NCBI RefSeq assembly: GCF_027257955.1
Contig: NZ_JANZNQ010000006.1
Location: 124,001-188,000 of the forward strand
Direction of reading: 5' to 3'
DNA from: Zhongshania aquatica
Lineage (GTDB): Bacteria > Pseudomonadota > Gammaproteobacteria > Pseudomonadales > Spongiibacteraceae
DNA length: 64,000 nt
Below the pieces are notes generated by a model, which did not search any database, was not told the origin of the DNA, and saw nothing but the letters and a program-made list of their open reading frames with translations. Made by a program: the position numbers and the translations under genes. Shown in pieces: positions 36,210 through 44,928 of this stretch (the first letter of the stretch is position 1; every line of letters begins with the position of its first letter).

Positions 36210-36514
36210 CGCTCAATGCGAGTGCTGGTGATGCATCGGCAAACTATCTTTTCCAGCTAGAGGCTAGGTTAAAGTCTTTTTTCAGTGATCAATCCCAGGG
36301 CTTTGATATTCCTCCTGCGGTCTTATACCGGCTAGAGGGCTTTATTGAAGCTGGAGTTGTATCCGGCTTTGTTACAAAGATAGAAATGCGGGATCGTCTA
36401 ATTGCATTCGCAGAGCACTATACGGGGGCTGATTCCGCTATGGTTTATCGTAGCGACGATCGGATAATACTTCATGTATGTATGCCGGAAGCGCCGGTAT
36501 ATCCGTCGACCTAA
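36206..36514 (+). CDS. Small protein of unknown function, coupled to DUF2288
   Basis: 102 residues starting at a GTG that overlaps the TGA of the DUF2288 gene; a longer frame to 36143 is open but overlaps that gene heavily. The sequence is soluble, with a helical middle (NYLFQLEARLKSFF and LYRLEGFIEAGVVSG) and an acidic C-terminal region. I do not recognise it. The next gene, tmcA, starts 34 bases later with no terminator between, so it probably belongs to the same transcript. Confidence 0.65.
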   Translation: MTLNASAGDASANYLFQLEARLKSFFSDQSQGFDIPPAVLYRLEGFIEAGVVSGFVTKIEMRDRLIAFAEHYTGADSAMVYRSDDRIILHVCMPEAPVYPST

Positions 36515-36547
36515 TCGTGAGTTTATTTTCTGTATGACAATGCTGAT

Positions 36548-38632
36548 ATGAACACATTTATTCAGCAACTTCGCTCGGTAGGTAAGCACAACGGACATCG
36601 TTATCTCCTGTTTTTAAGTGGTTCGTCATCTTGGGCGCAGGCGCAACTTGGCGAATTAGATCTAGCCAATGATGAGAGTTTATTACTGGCTGAGAGCGCA
36701 GTGTGCGGTCTATCTCCTAATATTGCTAAACGACATTTAGGTCAGGAATTCAGCACGGTCGTGATTGATGCCTATTCTTGGCAATCTGTCGACGACTGGC
36801 TTGCGGCAGTGGGCACTCTGCGGGCGGGTGGTATTTTAATTTTTATGTGTCCTGAGTTTGATGAATGGCCGCCTTATTTTCAATCGCGTTCTGACTTATC
36901 AAATGATGAAAGTGATTCATTTTTTATACAACGCGTTCTGTCTTACGTGTCAGCGAGTGATGGTGTTTATCACCTCAGCGAACGTGACAGCGTTAGCAAT
37001 TCCTCTGAATTTCAACTTCCCTCGTTAACATATACATGGGAGCCGATGCTGCCAAGTCGAGATCAGCAGATTGCAGTAGAAGCTATTCTAAAAGTCGTTC
37101 GCGGCAGGGCAAAACGACCGCTGGTTATCCGATCCGACAGGGGGCGTGGCAAAACGTCGGCGCTGGGTATTGCTGCTTCGGCGCTTTTTAAAGCGGGTGA
37201 TTGTCAGCGAATAGCCATTACTGCCCCACATCAAGACGCGGTTGCGGCGGCATTTCGACAACTTCATCAAGAGCTTCCTGGTGGAGAACTCTCGGGTTCT
37301 CACTACAAGATTGACGACTGTGAGATGACATTTCTGCCAGCGTTTGAGCTTTGTGACGAAACTGCTTGGGATTTGGTGTTTGTCGATGAGGCCGCCGCTT
37401 TACCTATTGTGGTATTAGAAAAGCTGGTACGCCAGCACCCAAGACTCGTTTTTTCGACGACGGTGCATGGCTACGAAGGCAGCGGTCGTGGTTTTGATAT
37501 TCGTTTTAAGGAGATTTTAGATAGTCAATTTCCGCAATGGCGTCGTGCTGAGTTGCGAGAACCTGTGCGCTGGGCGGTGGATGATCCCCTTGAGCATTAT
37601 TTGAGTGAGGCTTTTTTATTAAACGCTGAACCAATATTGATTGATTGTGGAGATCTGGGCGCAATTCAATTTCGCGTTCTTGATAAAGAGGAATTGACGC
37701 AGGAAGCCATGGTTAAACAGGTCTTTGGATTATTAGTGCAGGCGCACTATCAAACCTCGCCAAGAGATCTGCAGTATTTGTTGGATTCGTCCTGCATTCT
37801 CATTGTTGCAGAGTGCGAAGGATGGATCGTGGGTGTCTGTCAGCTGCTACCGGAAGGGCGATTAGGCGCTGAACTTGTCAAAGGGGTTATTGGCGGTGAG
37901 CGCAGACCAAAGGGACATTTGGTTGCCCAACGTTTGGCGCACATAAATGCGCGCGCCTATTATGCGGAGTGCTTGAGCTACCGGGTGAATAGAATTGCTG
38001 TTGCAGAAGGTCAGCGTCGCTTGGGAGTAGGGCGAGAATTATTATCTCAGGCAGAAAGATATACGCGAAATATAGGTGCGGCCTATCTATCGTCCAGTTT
38101 TGCTGCGACTCCAGATGTTATTGATTTTTGGCAGCATAGTGGATTCACATCCGTGTGGCTTGGCAGTCGTCGTGACACTTCTAGTGGCGTATATTCGTTA
38201 ATTGTCGCGAAGAGCCTTGATGCCAAACTTGTTCACGATTTTGACTTAATGCATCGTCGACTGATGATGGATGTGCCTTTAACCCTGCGACATGTGCATT
38301 CAGATATGAGCGCTGATACGTTAGTGGCACTGCTAATTGGCGATGAAGCAAATAATAGCGATGTTGAATTCGACCTTAGAACGGTTAAACGTTATTGCGA
38401 TAAAGAGTTAATTTTTGAGCAGGCTGCGGCGAGTATGATCAGGTTGTGTTGTCGATCTAATATGCAACTGTTTGAGCATGCCGAATTAGCGGTTAGCGTA
38501 CTCTTGCTAGGTAGGAGTTGGCCTCGCGTTTCTGTAGATTATAACTTGAATGGTCGCGCTGAGGTTGAGGATAAATTGCGAGTGACATTCGCTCAAATAG
38601 CACGGTTATCAGACAAAGAGGAAAAAGAATGA
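36548..38632 (+). CDS. tmcA: tRNA(Met) cytidine acetyltransferase TmcA
   Basis: Makes N4-acetylcytidine at the wobble position of elongator tRNA-Met. 694 residues, the usual size. Order: an N-terminal DUF1726-type domain, an ATPase/helicase-like module with Walker A SDRGRGKTSA at about 196-205 and Walker B DLVFVDEAAALP near 280, then a GNAT acetyltransferase domain (VNRIAVAEGQRRLGVGRELLSQAE around 475-500) and a C-terminal tRNA-binding part. It overlaps the HIT gene by 4 bp (ATGA). Confidence 0.96.
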   Translation: MNTFIQQLRSVGKHNGHRYLLFLSGSSSWAQAQLGELDLANDESLLLAESAVCGLSPNIAKRHLGQEFSTVVIDAYSWQSVDDWLAAVGTLRAGGILIFMCPEFDEWPPYFQSRSDLSNDESDSFFIQRVLSYVSASDGVYHLSERDSVSNSSEFQLPSLTYTWEPMLPSRDQQIAVEAILKVVRGRAKRPLVIRSDRGRGKTSALGIAASALFKAGDCQRIAITAPHQDAVAAAFRQLHQELPGGELSGSHYKIDDCEMTFLPAFELCDETAWDLVFVDEAAALPIVVLEKLVRQHPRLVFSTTVHGYEGSGRGFDIRFKEILDSQFPQWRRAELREPVRWAVDDPLEHYLSEAFLLNAEPILIDCGDLGAIQFRVLDKEELTQEAMVKQVFGLLVQAHYQTSPRDLQYLLDSSCILIVAECEGWIVGVCQLLPEGRLGAELVKGVIGGERRPKGHLVAQRLAHINARAYYAECLSYRVNRIAVAEGQRRLGVGRELLSQAERYTRNIGAAYLSSSFAATPDVIDFWQHSGFTSVWLGSRRDTSSGVYSLIVAKSLDAKLVHDFDLMHRRLMMDVPLTLRHVHSDMSADTLVALLIGDEANNSDVEFDLRTVKRYCDKELIFEQAAASMIRLCCRSNMQLFEHAELAVSVLLLGRSWPRVSVDYNLNGRAEVEDKLRVTFAQIARLSDKEEKE

Positions 38633-39021
38633 CTAGCATTTTTACACGAATTATTCAGGGTGAATTACCCGGTCATTGCGTTTGGGAAGATGAACACGCT
38701 TTCGCAATTTTGACCATTGAACCTATTCAGGAAGGACATCTTTTACTCATACCCAGACTAGAAATAGACCATTGGGATGATTTGCCAGAGGACCTAGCTA
38801 GCCATCTGATGTCGGTTTCGCAAATATTAGCGAAAGCATTGAAGAAAGCGTTTGAGTGTCGACGCGTGAGTATGATGATTATTGGCTTAGAAGTGCCTCA
38901 TACCCATATTCATCTTTCGCCAATTAATGAGATGGCTGATGCAAATATCGGCAATGCCAAGCGAGCTGATGGCGAAGCGCTAGCCGCTGCAGCTGAGAAA
39001 ATACGAGCTGCTTTAAACTAA
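38629..39021 (+). CDS. HIT-domain hydrolase
   Basis: 130 residues. The histidine triad is intact at His91, His93 and His95 (VPHTHIHLSPI); the N-terminal IFTRIIQGELPGHCVWEDEHAFAIL and GHLLLIP segments are typical of HIT enzymes, which split nucleoside phosphoramidates or AMP-lysine/aminoacyl-AMP. It is closest to the bacterial HIT/HinT-like group with a short C-terminus. Coupling to tmcA by a 4-bp overlap suggests a role in aminoacyl-AMP or acyl-AMP cleanup, but that is inference. Confidence 0.93.
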   Translation: MTSIFTRIIQGELPGHCVWEDEHAFAILTIEPIQEGHLLLIPRLEIDHWDDLPEDLASHLMSVSQILAKALKKAFECRRVSMMIIGLEVPHTHIHLSPINEMADANIGNAKRADGEALAAAAEKIRAALN

Positions 39022-39043
39022 ACGCTGTGCCATCTTTGCCCGG

Positions 39044-40966
39044 TCACATGGGTAGAGCAGGTTTAACATTGGGGTGAACAATTCGCACGGTCTGCACATC
39101 GAGTGGTCTGTGTTGAATTTCACCTCTTAGCCAAGCGCCGCCATCTGGATCTTTTAAAATACTGCCGACACCCCCCGGTGATTTGACTGTCAGGATCTGC
39201 AGCGTTTGCGTACTTAAGTCCTCTGCGTCGGGAAGGCTAAGGCAGTCGAGTGCGGCTTTTGTGCTAATAACATCAAAGTTAAATTCATAATCTAGTTCAC
39301 TGGCCTCACCACGGCGGGGAGAGAGTGCGCGATCCAATGCCAATATGTTCCGACTAGCTGAGATCAAATGTGTATTTTCTGTTTGTTCCAGATAATGCAC
39401 TATTTCCGTTTCCAGTAATGAATACAAGCGTATTGGATCGGCCAAAATGGTGGTGAAGATATCGGCTCGGCTTTCATACACCGTCATTCTATCTTGTAGG
39501 TTTAATGAGGGCATATCTGTTTGGTAGTGAGTGCAAACGGCGCGCAGCAGTGCGCGAAGCAGCGGTGCAGTGGTGATGCTGTTGTGTAACGCTAAATAGC
39601 GTATGGTTAATGGAATCAGATGGCCGTGGGCAAAAAGAATGTGCGCGGTAATCAGAAAATAGCCTTCAATTCCCTCGTTTCTGTCGAAGGTATGACAGGC
39701 AACAACATATTCTCCCTTCGCTTTTCCGTAGCCAGCTACTGGGATTGTTTCAATTTCATATTCTATGCGTTTTTCATAAAACTCTGTGCCGGGCAGCAAG
39801 GTATAAGCAAATATATTGAGATTAGGGAATGTTCTTAGAAGCTGATCTAAATTGGTTTCAAAGTCGGCAAGATTATCGCCCGGTAATCCCCAAATAAGTT
39901 CGGCGGCGATGGGTACACCTTCTTCAGCCATTTGGCGCGCGATGGGCTCATATTTATTTGCCGCCATGTTTTGACGATTGCTCAGCTCCAACGCCAAGGG
40001 CGTTAGTGTTTGCAGCGCTAATTGGTAGTGGGGGAGCAGTCCATTTTTATGTAGCAGCAGCACTATTTCCTGAACCCGAGGGCTGTGCTTTTTAGACCAA
40101 GACGTTGCAAAGCTACTCGGTAATCCGGTCTTTTCTTTTAGCTCACAAATAAGCTGAGCTTTTGCAAGATCTTCTTTGAGCGCGCCAAAATTAGAGTCTG
40201 CTAACCAGATATCTTTGATACCAGCATCAACAATTCGGTGCCAGTCACTGCGTACTCGCTCCATAGAAAATTGATACATTTTAGACCCTATGGCGCCAGT
40301 GCCCCATTCACAGAATGCGCATTTAAAGGGGCAGCCGCGGCTTGTTTCGTAGGATATGGAATCGTAGAGCGGTTTACCTTGGGCATCGCACAGATCGATA
40401 ACATCGAGTGGAGAAGGCAGTTCATCAAGCAGCTTTCTACGCTGGCGTTCTGCTGTTTTAGTAATGACGTTGTTTTCAAGATAGGCGATTCCCATGATAG
40501 TGTGCCATTCATTACGCGAGGGGTTGTCTAGAATCTCCTGAAACGTTGTCTCGCCTTCGCCGAGGATAATAATGTCGATAGGGTCTTCGCCCAGATAGTC
40601 TTCGGCTTGCTGTACATGCGGTCCGCCTGCGATACACAGGATATCGGGGCAGTCCGTTTTGATATTGTGGATTAGGTCGAGGAATTCGGCGGCATTCCAT
40701 GTGTACATGCTAAAGCCAATAATAGCCTTTTCATTCTGTAAACATGCCTTTTTAATCAGCGGTAAATAGTGCTCCTGCCAGCGCTGTTGCCAAGTAACAA
40801 TGGCGTTTTCATTTTTAAAATGAATTAACTCGATATGATAGCTGTCATTATTTTCGCCGTATTTTTCATAGTAGGCTTTTAAACCGCCGGTGGTTGTTGG
40901 TGCTGCCCAAAATTGATCTGAGTCCATACTAAACAGCAGCACAGGCGTGGCAGGTTTACCCTTCAT
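39044..40966 (-). CDS. Cobalamin-binding radical SAM protein of unknown substrate
   Basis: 640 residues: an N-terminal B12-binding Rossmann domain (about 8-160, with GGPHVQQAEDYLGEDPIDII and LGEGETTFQEIL; no DXHXXG seen), then a radical SAM core with CPFKCAFCEWG (cluster cysteines 212, 216, 219), and a long helical C-terminal domain (about 430-640). This is the class B architecture of methylases and related enzymes; the Trp after the third Cys (CXWG) is seen in some natural-product and lipid enzymes. It is transcribed opposite to its flanking genes and has no obvious biosynthetic neighbours. Product not known. Confidence 0.88.
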   Translation of the reverse strand: MKGKPATPVLLFSMDSDQFWAAPTTTGGLKAYYEKYGENNDSYHIELIHFKNENAIVTWQQRWQEHYLPLIKKACLQNEKAIIGFSMYTWNAAEFLDLIHNIKTDCPDILCIAGGPHVQQAEDYLGEDPIDIIILGEGETTFQEILDNPSRNEWHTIMGIAYLENNVITKTAERQRRKLLDELPSPLDVIDLCDAQGKPLYDSISYETSRGCPFKCAFCEWGTGAIGSKMYQFSMERVRSDWHRIVDAGIKDIWLADSNFGALKEDLAKAQLICELKEKTGLPSSFATSWSKKHSPRVQEIVLLLHKNGLLPHYQLALQTLTPLALELSNRQNMAANKYEPIARQMAEEGVPIAAELIWGLPGDNLADFETNLDQLLRTFPNLNIFAYTLLPGTEFYEKRIEYEIETIPVAGYGKAKGEYVVACHTFDRNEGIEGYFLITAHILFAHGHLIPLTIRYLALHNSITTAPLLRALLRAVCTHYQTDMPSLNLQDRMTVYESRADIFTTILADPIRLYSLLETEIVHYLEQTENTHLISASRNILALDRALSPRRGEASELDYEFNFDVISTKAALDCLSLPDAEDLSTQTLQILTVKSPGGVGSILKDPDGGAWLRGEIQHRPLDVQTVRIVHPNVKPALPM

Positions 40967-41189
40967 AATGTTGTTCCGGCCGATTGGCGTTTTATTGATG
41001 TTGTATGTGTATAGTTATTGGTTTGTTACCTGTTTTAAGAGTACCAGTGTTTAAAGGGGGCGCCAATTGTCGAGTGAGAATGTTACAAAAGCGTTAGGAA
41101 TGAATGAGCTAGGCCGTTCGGGTGAGGTGCCGTGAAGGATGTTGGGGCATGATTGCCGAAATAAATAATTTAGCAGGGCAGTATCGATT

Positions 41190-41618
41190 ATGGTTGAAGC
41201 GCATTTAACGCGAGATTTTAATTTTCCAGCGAGTAAGATCTGGGGGCTATTAGAAAATTTTGGCGACATCAATTGGGCGCCAGGCATCGATAAAATAGAA
41301 ATTATCGGTGAAGGAATTGGAATGATTCGCCGATTGCATATTACCGGCATGGATCCGATAGATGAGCAACTGACTGCACAGGACTCGTCGGCAATGACTT
41401 TTGCTTATGATATTCCGCGAGGCATTCCAATGCCGGTAACGGATTATTCAGCCAATGCGAAAGTGACTGCGCTCGATGACACGCGCTGTCGTGTAGATTG
41501 GTATGGTCGTGCAGAGCCAACGGGCGTGAGCGAGGAAGACGCTATTGCGATGATCGCTGGCGCCTATGAAATGTTGCTACAGTGGATTGACGATTGGTTT
41601 TCGGCCAAAGGTAACTAG
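41190..41618 (+). CDS. SRPBCC-fold (START/Bet v1-like) protein
   Basis: 142 residues with the SRPBCC pattern: FPASKIWGLLENFGDINWAPGIDKIEIIGEG, GMIRRLHI, a central beta sheet, and the long C-terminal helix AYEMLLQWIDDWF. Such proteins bind hydrophobic ligands in a cavity; some are polyketide cyclases. It is divergent from the radical SAM gene, separated by 223 bases, and could share regulation, but no direct link is seen. Confidence 0.85.
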   Translation: MVEAHLTRDFNFPASKIWGLLENFGDINWAPGIDKIEIIGEGIGMIRRLHITGMDPIDEQLTAQDSSAMTFAYDIPRGIPMPVTDYSANAKVTALDDTRCRVDWYGRAEPTGVSEEDAIAMIAGAYEMLLQWIDDWFSAKGN

Positions 41619-41657
41619 CCTTGACCGGTTTGCCGCCGTCTTTTATCCCGAATTAAA

Positions 41658-42926
41658 TTAGGCCCTTCGTCTAGTCATAAGCTCCGGTAGACCAGGGATA
41701 TTTAAGATGTATCGCCTGATGAGGTCTAAACCGAGGGCGGTGACCAGTGTCTGGAATAATGCGCGGTCGACGGGGAGTAAGAACTTTTCTACTCGGAGGT
41801 CCTTGGCAGTGCCCCATGCAATCCAAACTGTCCCAACGGGCTTCTCTTCGCAGCCGCCGTCTGGTCCGGCTATGCCGGTCACAGCAACAACAAGGTTTGC
41901 CCCTAATTTAGCTAAGGCACCTAACGCCATTTCTCGTGCGACGGTCTCACTGACCGCGCCATGATTGGCTAAGCTTGTTTCTGAAACATCGAGAAATTGC
42001 TGTTTTATTTGGTTGGAGTAGCTGACCACGCTGCCGGGAAATACGTGCGATGATCCTGCGACGCTGGTCAATTCAGCTGCAATTCTGCCCCCTGTGCAAG
42101 ACTCGGCTGTACACACTGTAAGGTTGTGTTTCTTAGCGGCGGAAATTACCGCTTCCGCTAGTGTTAGCGGCATATCTCCTAGTAAGTGGTCGTCAATCAA
42201 ACGGATGATATTGCCGCGCCATTCATTCAATTTGGCACCAGCGTTTTCGCCCCTTGTCGTGAGCTTAACCTCAAGTACTGGCATAGAGGCGCGAAAGCCA
42301 AGTTCTACATCTTCGGGCCAGTCTGGATATTGTGCGTTTACCTTCTCCTGAATAGAGGATTCGCCCAGTCCAAATACAGCTAAGCGCTGTGTTTGAATGT
42401 GGTCGGATTCGAACTGAGATTCCAGCAATGGCAGAATTTCATTCTTCATCATTACCCGTAATTCGCTTGGCACCCCCGGAGTCGCTAGGATAATGCAATG
42501 ATTGTGCACGAGGTGGATTCCCACTGCGCTGCCCCTAACGTTGGCAATGATATTGCAGCCCGCAGGTAGTATGGTTTGCTTGAGATTCGATGCGTTGAGC
42601 CGAAACCCTTTTTGTTCGCACCATGTGCGCAGGTGGGTGAGGGCCTCGGGATGCTCAGTTAGCCTATTACCGCTAACATTGGCCAGCGCCTGTGAAGTCA
42701 TGTCGTCGACGGTCGGCCCCAAGCCGCCATTTATAATTAACACATCACAGTTTCGGCTTAATTCATCGATTTCTTTGGCAAGCAGCTTCATGTCGTCACC
42801 TACGGTGACTTTCTTCTCAATCCGCCAACCATAATCGGTAATAAGTTCTGCAATCATTGAGGAGTTTGAGTCAATGGTGTCGCCGGCCATGAGTTCATTG
42901 CCGGTCAGTAGTAACTTCAATTTCAT
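41658..42926 (-). CDS. cinA: CinA-type protein (MoCF domain plus nicotinamide-nucleotide amidohydrolase)
   Basis: 422 residues. The N-terminal MoCF-like domain (about 1-175: LLLTGNELMAGDTIDSNS, INGGLGPTVDDMTSQAL, ATPGVPSEL) and the C-terminal PncC domain (about 255-415: TAESCTGGRIAAELTSVAGSSHVFPGSVVSYSN, VTGIAGPDGG, GTVWIAWG). The PncC part deamidates NMN to recycle NAD by-products; the N-terminal half acts on ADP-ribose-type nucleotides in characterised CinA proteins. Both domains look intact. It is convergent with the SRPBCC gene (39 bases between stops). Confidence 0.92.
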   Translation of the reverse strand: MKLKLLLTGNELMAGDTIDSNSSMIAELITDYGWRIEKKVTVGDDMKLLAKEIDELSRNCDVLIINGGLGPTVDDMTSQALANVSGNRLTEHPEALTHLRTWCEQKGFRLNASNLKQTILPAGCNIIANVRGSAVGIHLVHNHCIILATPGVPSELRVMMKNEILPLLESQFESDHIQTQRLAVFGLGESSIQEKVNAQYPDWPEDVELGFRASMPVLEVKLTTRGENAGAKLNEWRGNIIRLIDDHLLGDMPLTLAEAVISAAKKHNLTVCTAESCTGGRIAAELTSVAGSSHVFPGSVVSYSNQIKQQFLDVSETSLANHGAVSETVAREMALGALAKLGANLVVAVTGIAGPDGGCEEKPVGTVWIAWGTAKDLRVEKFLLPVDRALFQTLVTALGLDLIRRYILNIPGLPELMTRRRA

Positions 42927-43075
42927 TTTGTGATGTTTCCCGATACTGAAATCAGTGTCGTTATTGTGTTTTGCGATGCATGATTTGAGCGCTATGCTTT
43001 CTTGTCATAGCATAGTAATGTCTTTGCTTAGTAAGCTCTAATTTTTTGTGTTTTGACGTAACTTAGGAGTAAGAA

Positions 43076-43462
43076 ATGAGAACGTCGATGAGTGTCTTTA
43101 TGGCGGCGATCATTGTTGTCGTATTACTTGGTCTTGAGTATTGGCAATACAGGGATGCGCAGGCCTATAGGAAAACCGTTGATGCACAATTAATACTTTT
43201 ATCAGAACGCGTTAATGGCATTGACGAGCGAGTACGGATTGCTAAAAATGAGTTAGACGAAATCCAACAAAATTCGTTGGGAGGCTTAATTGAAAGTGCG
43301 AATGACGCCTTAATCGAAGGTTGGTCAGCCATGATTAATTCTGTAGAAAAAGAGCTTGAGCGTGCGAAGAGGGGGATTGATAAGAAAATCCCGAGTGCAG
43401 CACCAGATAATTCATCGCCATCCGCTGATCCCGCGCCGATAAATGGTCAGGGTTCGCTTTAA
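43076..43462 (+). CDS. Membrane-anchored coiled-coil protein of unknown function
   Basis: 128 residues. A single N-terminal membrane helix (about residues 7-22, MAAIIVVVLLGLEYWQY) is followed by a long amphipathic, charged helix (about 30-108) and a Pro/Ser-rich tail. An AGGAG ribosome site precedes the ATG. It is followed 15 bases later by the zinc-ribbon gene and is probably cotranscribed with it. I do not recognise a family. Confidence 0.65.
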   Translation: MRTSMSVFMAAIIVVVLLGLEYWQYRDAQAYRKTVDAQLILLSERVNGIDERVRIAKNELDEIQQNSLGGLIESANDALIEGWSAMINSVEKELERAKRGIDKKIPSAAPDNSSPSADPAPINGQGSL

Positions 43463-43477
43463 TACGAGACGCTAGTA

Positions 43478-43687
43478 ATGCCTGAAATAAAACGCCCAGT
43501 TCAACCGATAGAGGTAAATTATGTCTGCGACAAATGCGGGCATGGCATGATGGTAAGCGCCGGAGAGATGAATCCCACCACCGGTGAGATTCCACATAAG
43601 TGTATGATCTGCAGTTATCAGCAGATTTTTAAATGGGTGTCATATCCCAAAATTAGCTATATAGGTTTAGATGAGGGAAATAGCTAA
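43478..43687 (+). CDS. Small zinc-ribbon protein
   Basis: 69 residues. Two Cys pairs, CDKCG near residue 18 and CMIC near residue 47, spaced for a zinc ribbon, in a compact protein with a hydrophobic C-terminal half (YQQIFKWVSYPKISYIGLDE). Such proteins often bind nucleic acid or a partner, but the target is unknown. It lies directly downstream of the coiled-coil gene and is convergent with the DUF2789 gene. Confidence 0.7.
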   Translation: MPEIKRPVQPIEVNYVCDKCGHGMMVSAGEMNPTTGEIPHKCMICSYQQIFKWVSYPKISYIGLDEGNS

Positions 43688-43709
43688 TTTTCCGACAGCA
43701 TCGCCTGCG

Positions 43710-43943
43710 CTAATAGCGCAGGCGCGCATCTAGTTCATCGACAAGTTCGGCCCATTCTGCGTCTATATCTAAAGATTCCTTCAGAAACTTAGCTTGTGCT
43801 GGCTTCCAAAAGCTGGCTTCGTGTATTTGCAAGCCTCTTGGCAGCGGGCGATGTCGGACAATGAATCGCTCAATCTCTTTGTCTTCACTTGGTAGACCAA
43901 GCTGGTCAAAGAGCAGGTTCATTGTGTGTAGATCGGTGTCCAT
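43710..43943 (-). CDS. DUF2789 protein
   Basis: 77 residues, full length for DUF2789: MNLLFDQLGLPSEDKEIERFI, HRPLPRGLQIHEASFWKPAQAKFLKE and AEWAELVDELDARLR. Found mainly in Pseudomonas and relatives, all-helical by eye, function unknown. A GGAGG-like ribosome site precedes the ATG. It is an isolated gene, convergent with the zinc-ribbon gene. Confidence 0.9.
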   Translation of the reverse strand: MDTDLHTMNLLFDQLGLPSEDKEIERFIVRHRPLPRGLQIHEASFWKPAQAKFLKESLDIDAEWAELVDELDARLRY

Positions 43944-44032
43944 TGGGTCCTCCGCAGACTAAATTAAAATTACATGCCCAATATAGAAGACCCTTTGATC
44001 GCTTTCCAGTGTTTGTTTTGTACGGAATTAAT

Positions 44033-44806
44033 TCATGAGCTGGGTAACATGCTGAGCCTCATCCCGGCCTGCCAGCCACCGTCCACTAAGAACTCAGCAC
44101 CAGTGGAATAGCTGCTTTCATCTGAGGCTAAAAACAAGGACATATTTGCCACTTCTATAGGGAGACCAACCCGTGGAAGAGCGTGGTTTACGTAAAACGC
44201 ATTGTCTTGTTCTGATGGCTCAGTTTTGCCTTCGGCACCATGCATCGCTGTGAAAATACCACCGGGATGGACGGTATTAACTCGGATGTTATAGGGCCCA
44301 AGTTCAATGGCGGCTGACTTGCTAAGTCCTCTTACGGCCCACTTGCTCGACGCATAGGCCGAGAGCCCATTTTTTGCTTGCAGTCCGTCGATGGAAGAAA
44401 TGTTAATGATAGATCCGCTACCTGCCTTTTTCATCGGTTCGATTGCGGCGCGAATGCCGAGGTAGGTGCCAAGTTGGTTTATTTTGATGACGCGCATATA
44501 GTCATCACCGTCTGAGTCCGCAATCGACGAGGCGTGCAGAATGGCGGCGTTATTTACTAGAATATTGAGTGGGCCAAGGGATTCTGCTTTTTCAACTAGA
44601 CGTTGCCAGTCAGCTTCATTTGAAACGTCTGTGTGAACATAATGCGCATTTTTGCCGATTGAAGCGGCCAGTGCCTCTCCAGCCTCGTCAAGAATGTCGG
44701 CGATAACTACTTGTGCGCCATGTTCAGCAAACAATTTTGCCGTTACTGCGCCCATCCCGCGTGCAGCGCCCGTGATAATTGCTACTTTTCCCGCAAGTCT
44801 GCTCAT
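44033..44806 (-). CDS. Short-chain dehydrogenase/reductase
   Basis: 257 residues, classical SDR. The cofactor motif TGAARGMG is at 12-19, followed by Asp37 at the end of beta2, which points to NAD(H). NNAA is at 85-88, the catalytic Ser in NISSIDG (137-138), and YASSK with Tyr151 and Lys155. The set resembles 3-alpha(20-beta)-hydroxysteroid or other secondary-alcohol dehydrogenases; the substrate is unknown. The gene is divergent from a lipoprotein gene, with a 26-bp near-palindrome in the gap. Confidence 0.93.
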   Translation of the reverse strand: MSRLAGKVAIITGAARGMGAVTAKLFAEHGAQVVIADILDEAGEALAASIGKNAHYVHTDVSNEADWQRLVEKAESLGPLNILVNNAAILHASSIADSDGDDYMRVIKINQLGTYLGIRAAIEPMKKAGSGSIINISSIDGLQAKNGLSAYASSKWAVRGLSKSAAIELGPYNIRVNTVHPGGIFTAMHGAEGKTEPSEQDNAFYVNHALPRVGLPIEVANMSLFLASDESSYSTGAEFLVDGGWQAGMRLSMLPSS

Positions 44807-44868
44807 TTGATCCCCGTTGAACCGTCATTGTGTAAAATGGGCATAATTTATACGTCACCTTTTATGTT

Positions 44869-44894
44869 AACCATTGTCCAATCGGACGATGGTT
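44869..44894. promoter_or_regulatory. 26-bp near-palindrome between SDR and lipoprotein genes
   Basis: AACCAT-T-GTCC, a four-base centre AATC, then GGAC-G-ATGGTT. Only one base pair of the two arms fails to match. It lies in the 122-bp divergent gap and has the look of an operator for a dimeric repressor, though no regulator gene adjoins. Confidence 0.5.
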
Positions 44895-44928
44895 GTTAGA
44901 TCTGTGTTTGAATTAGGTAGTAAAAAGT

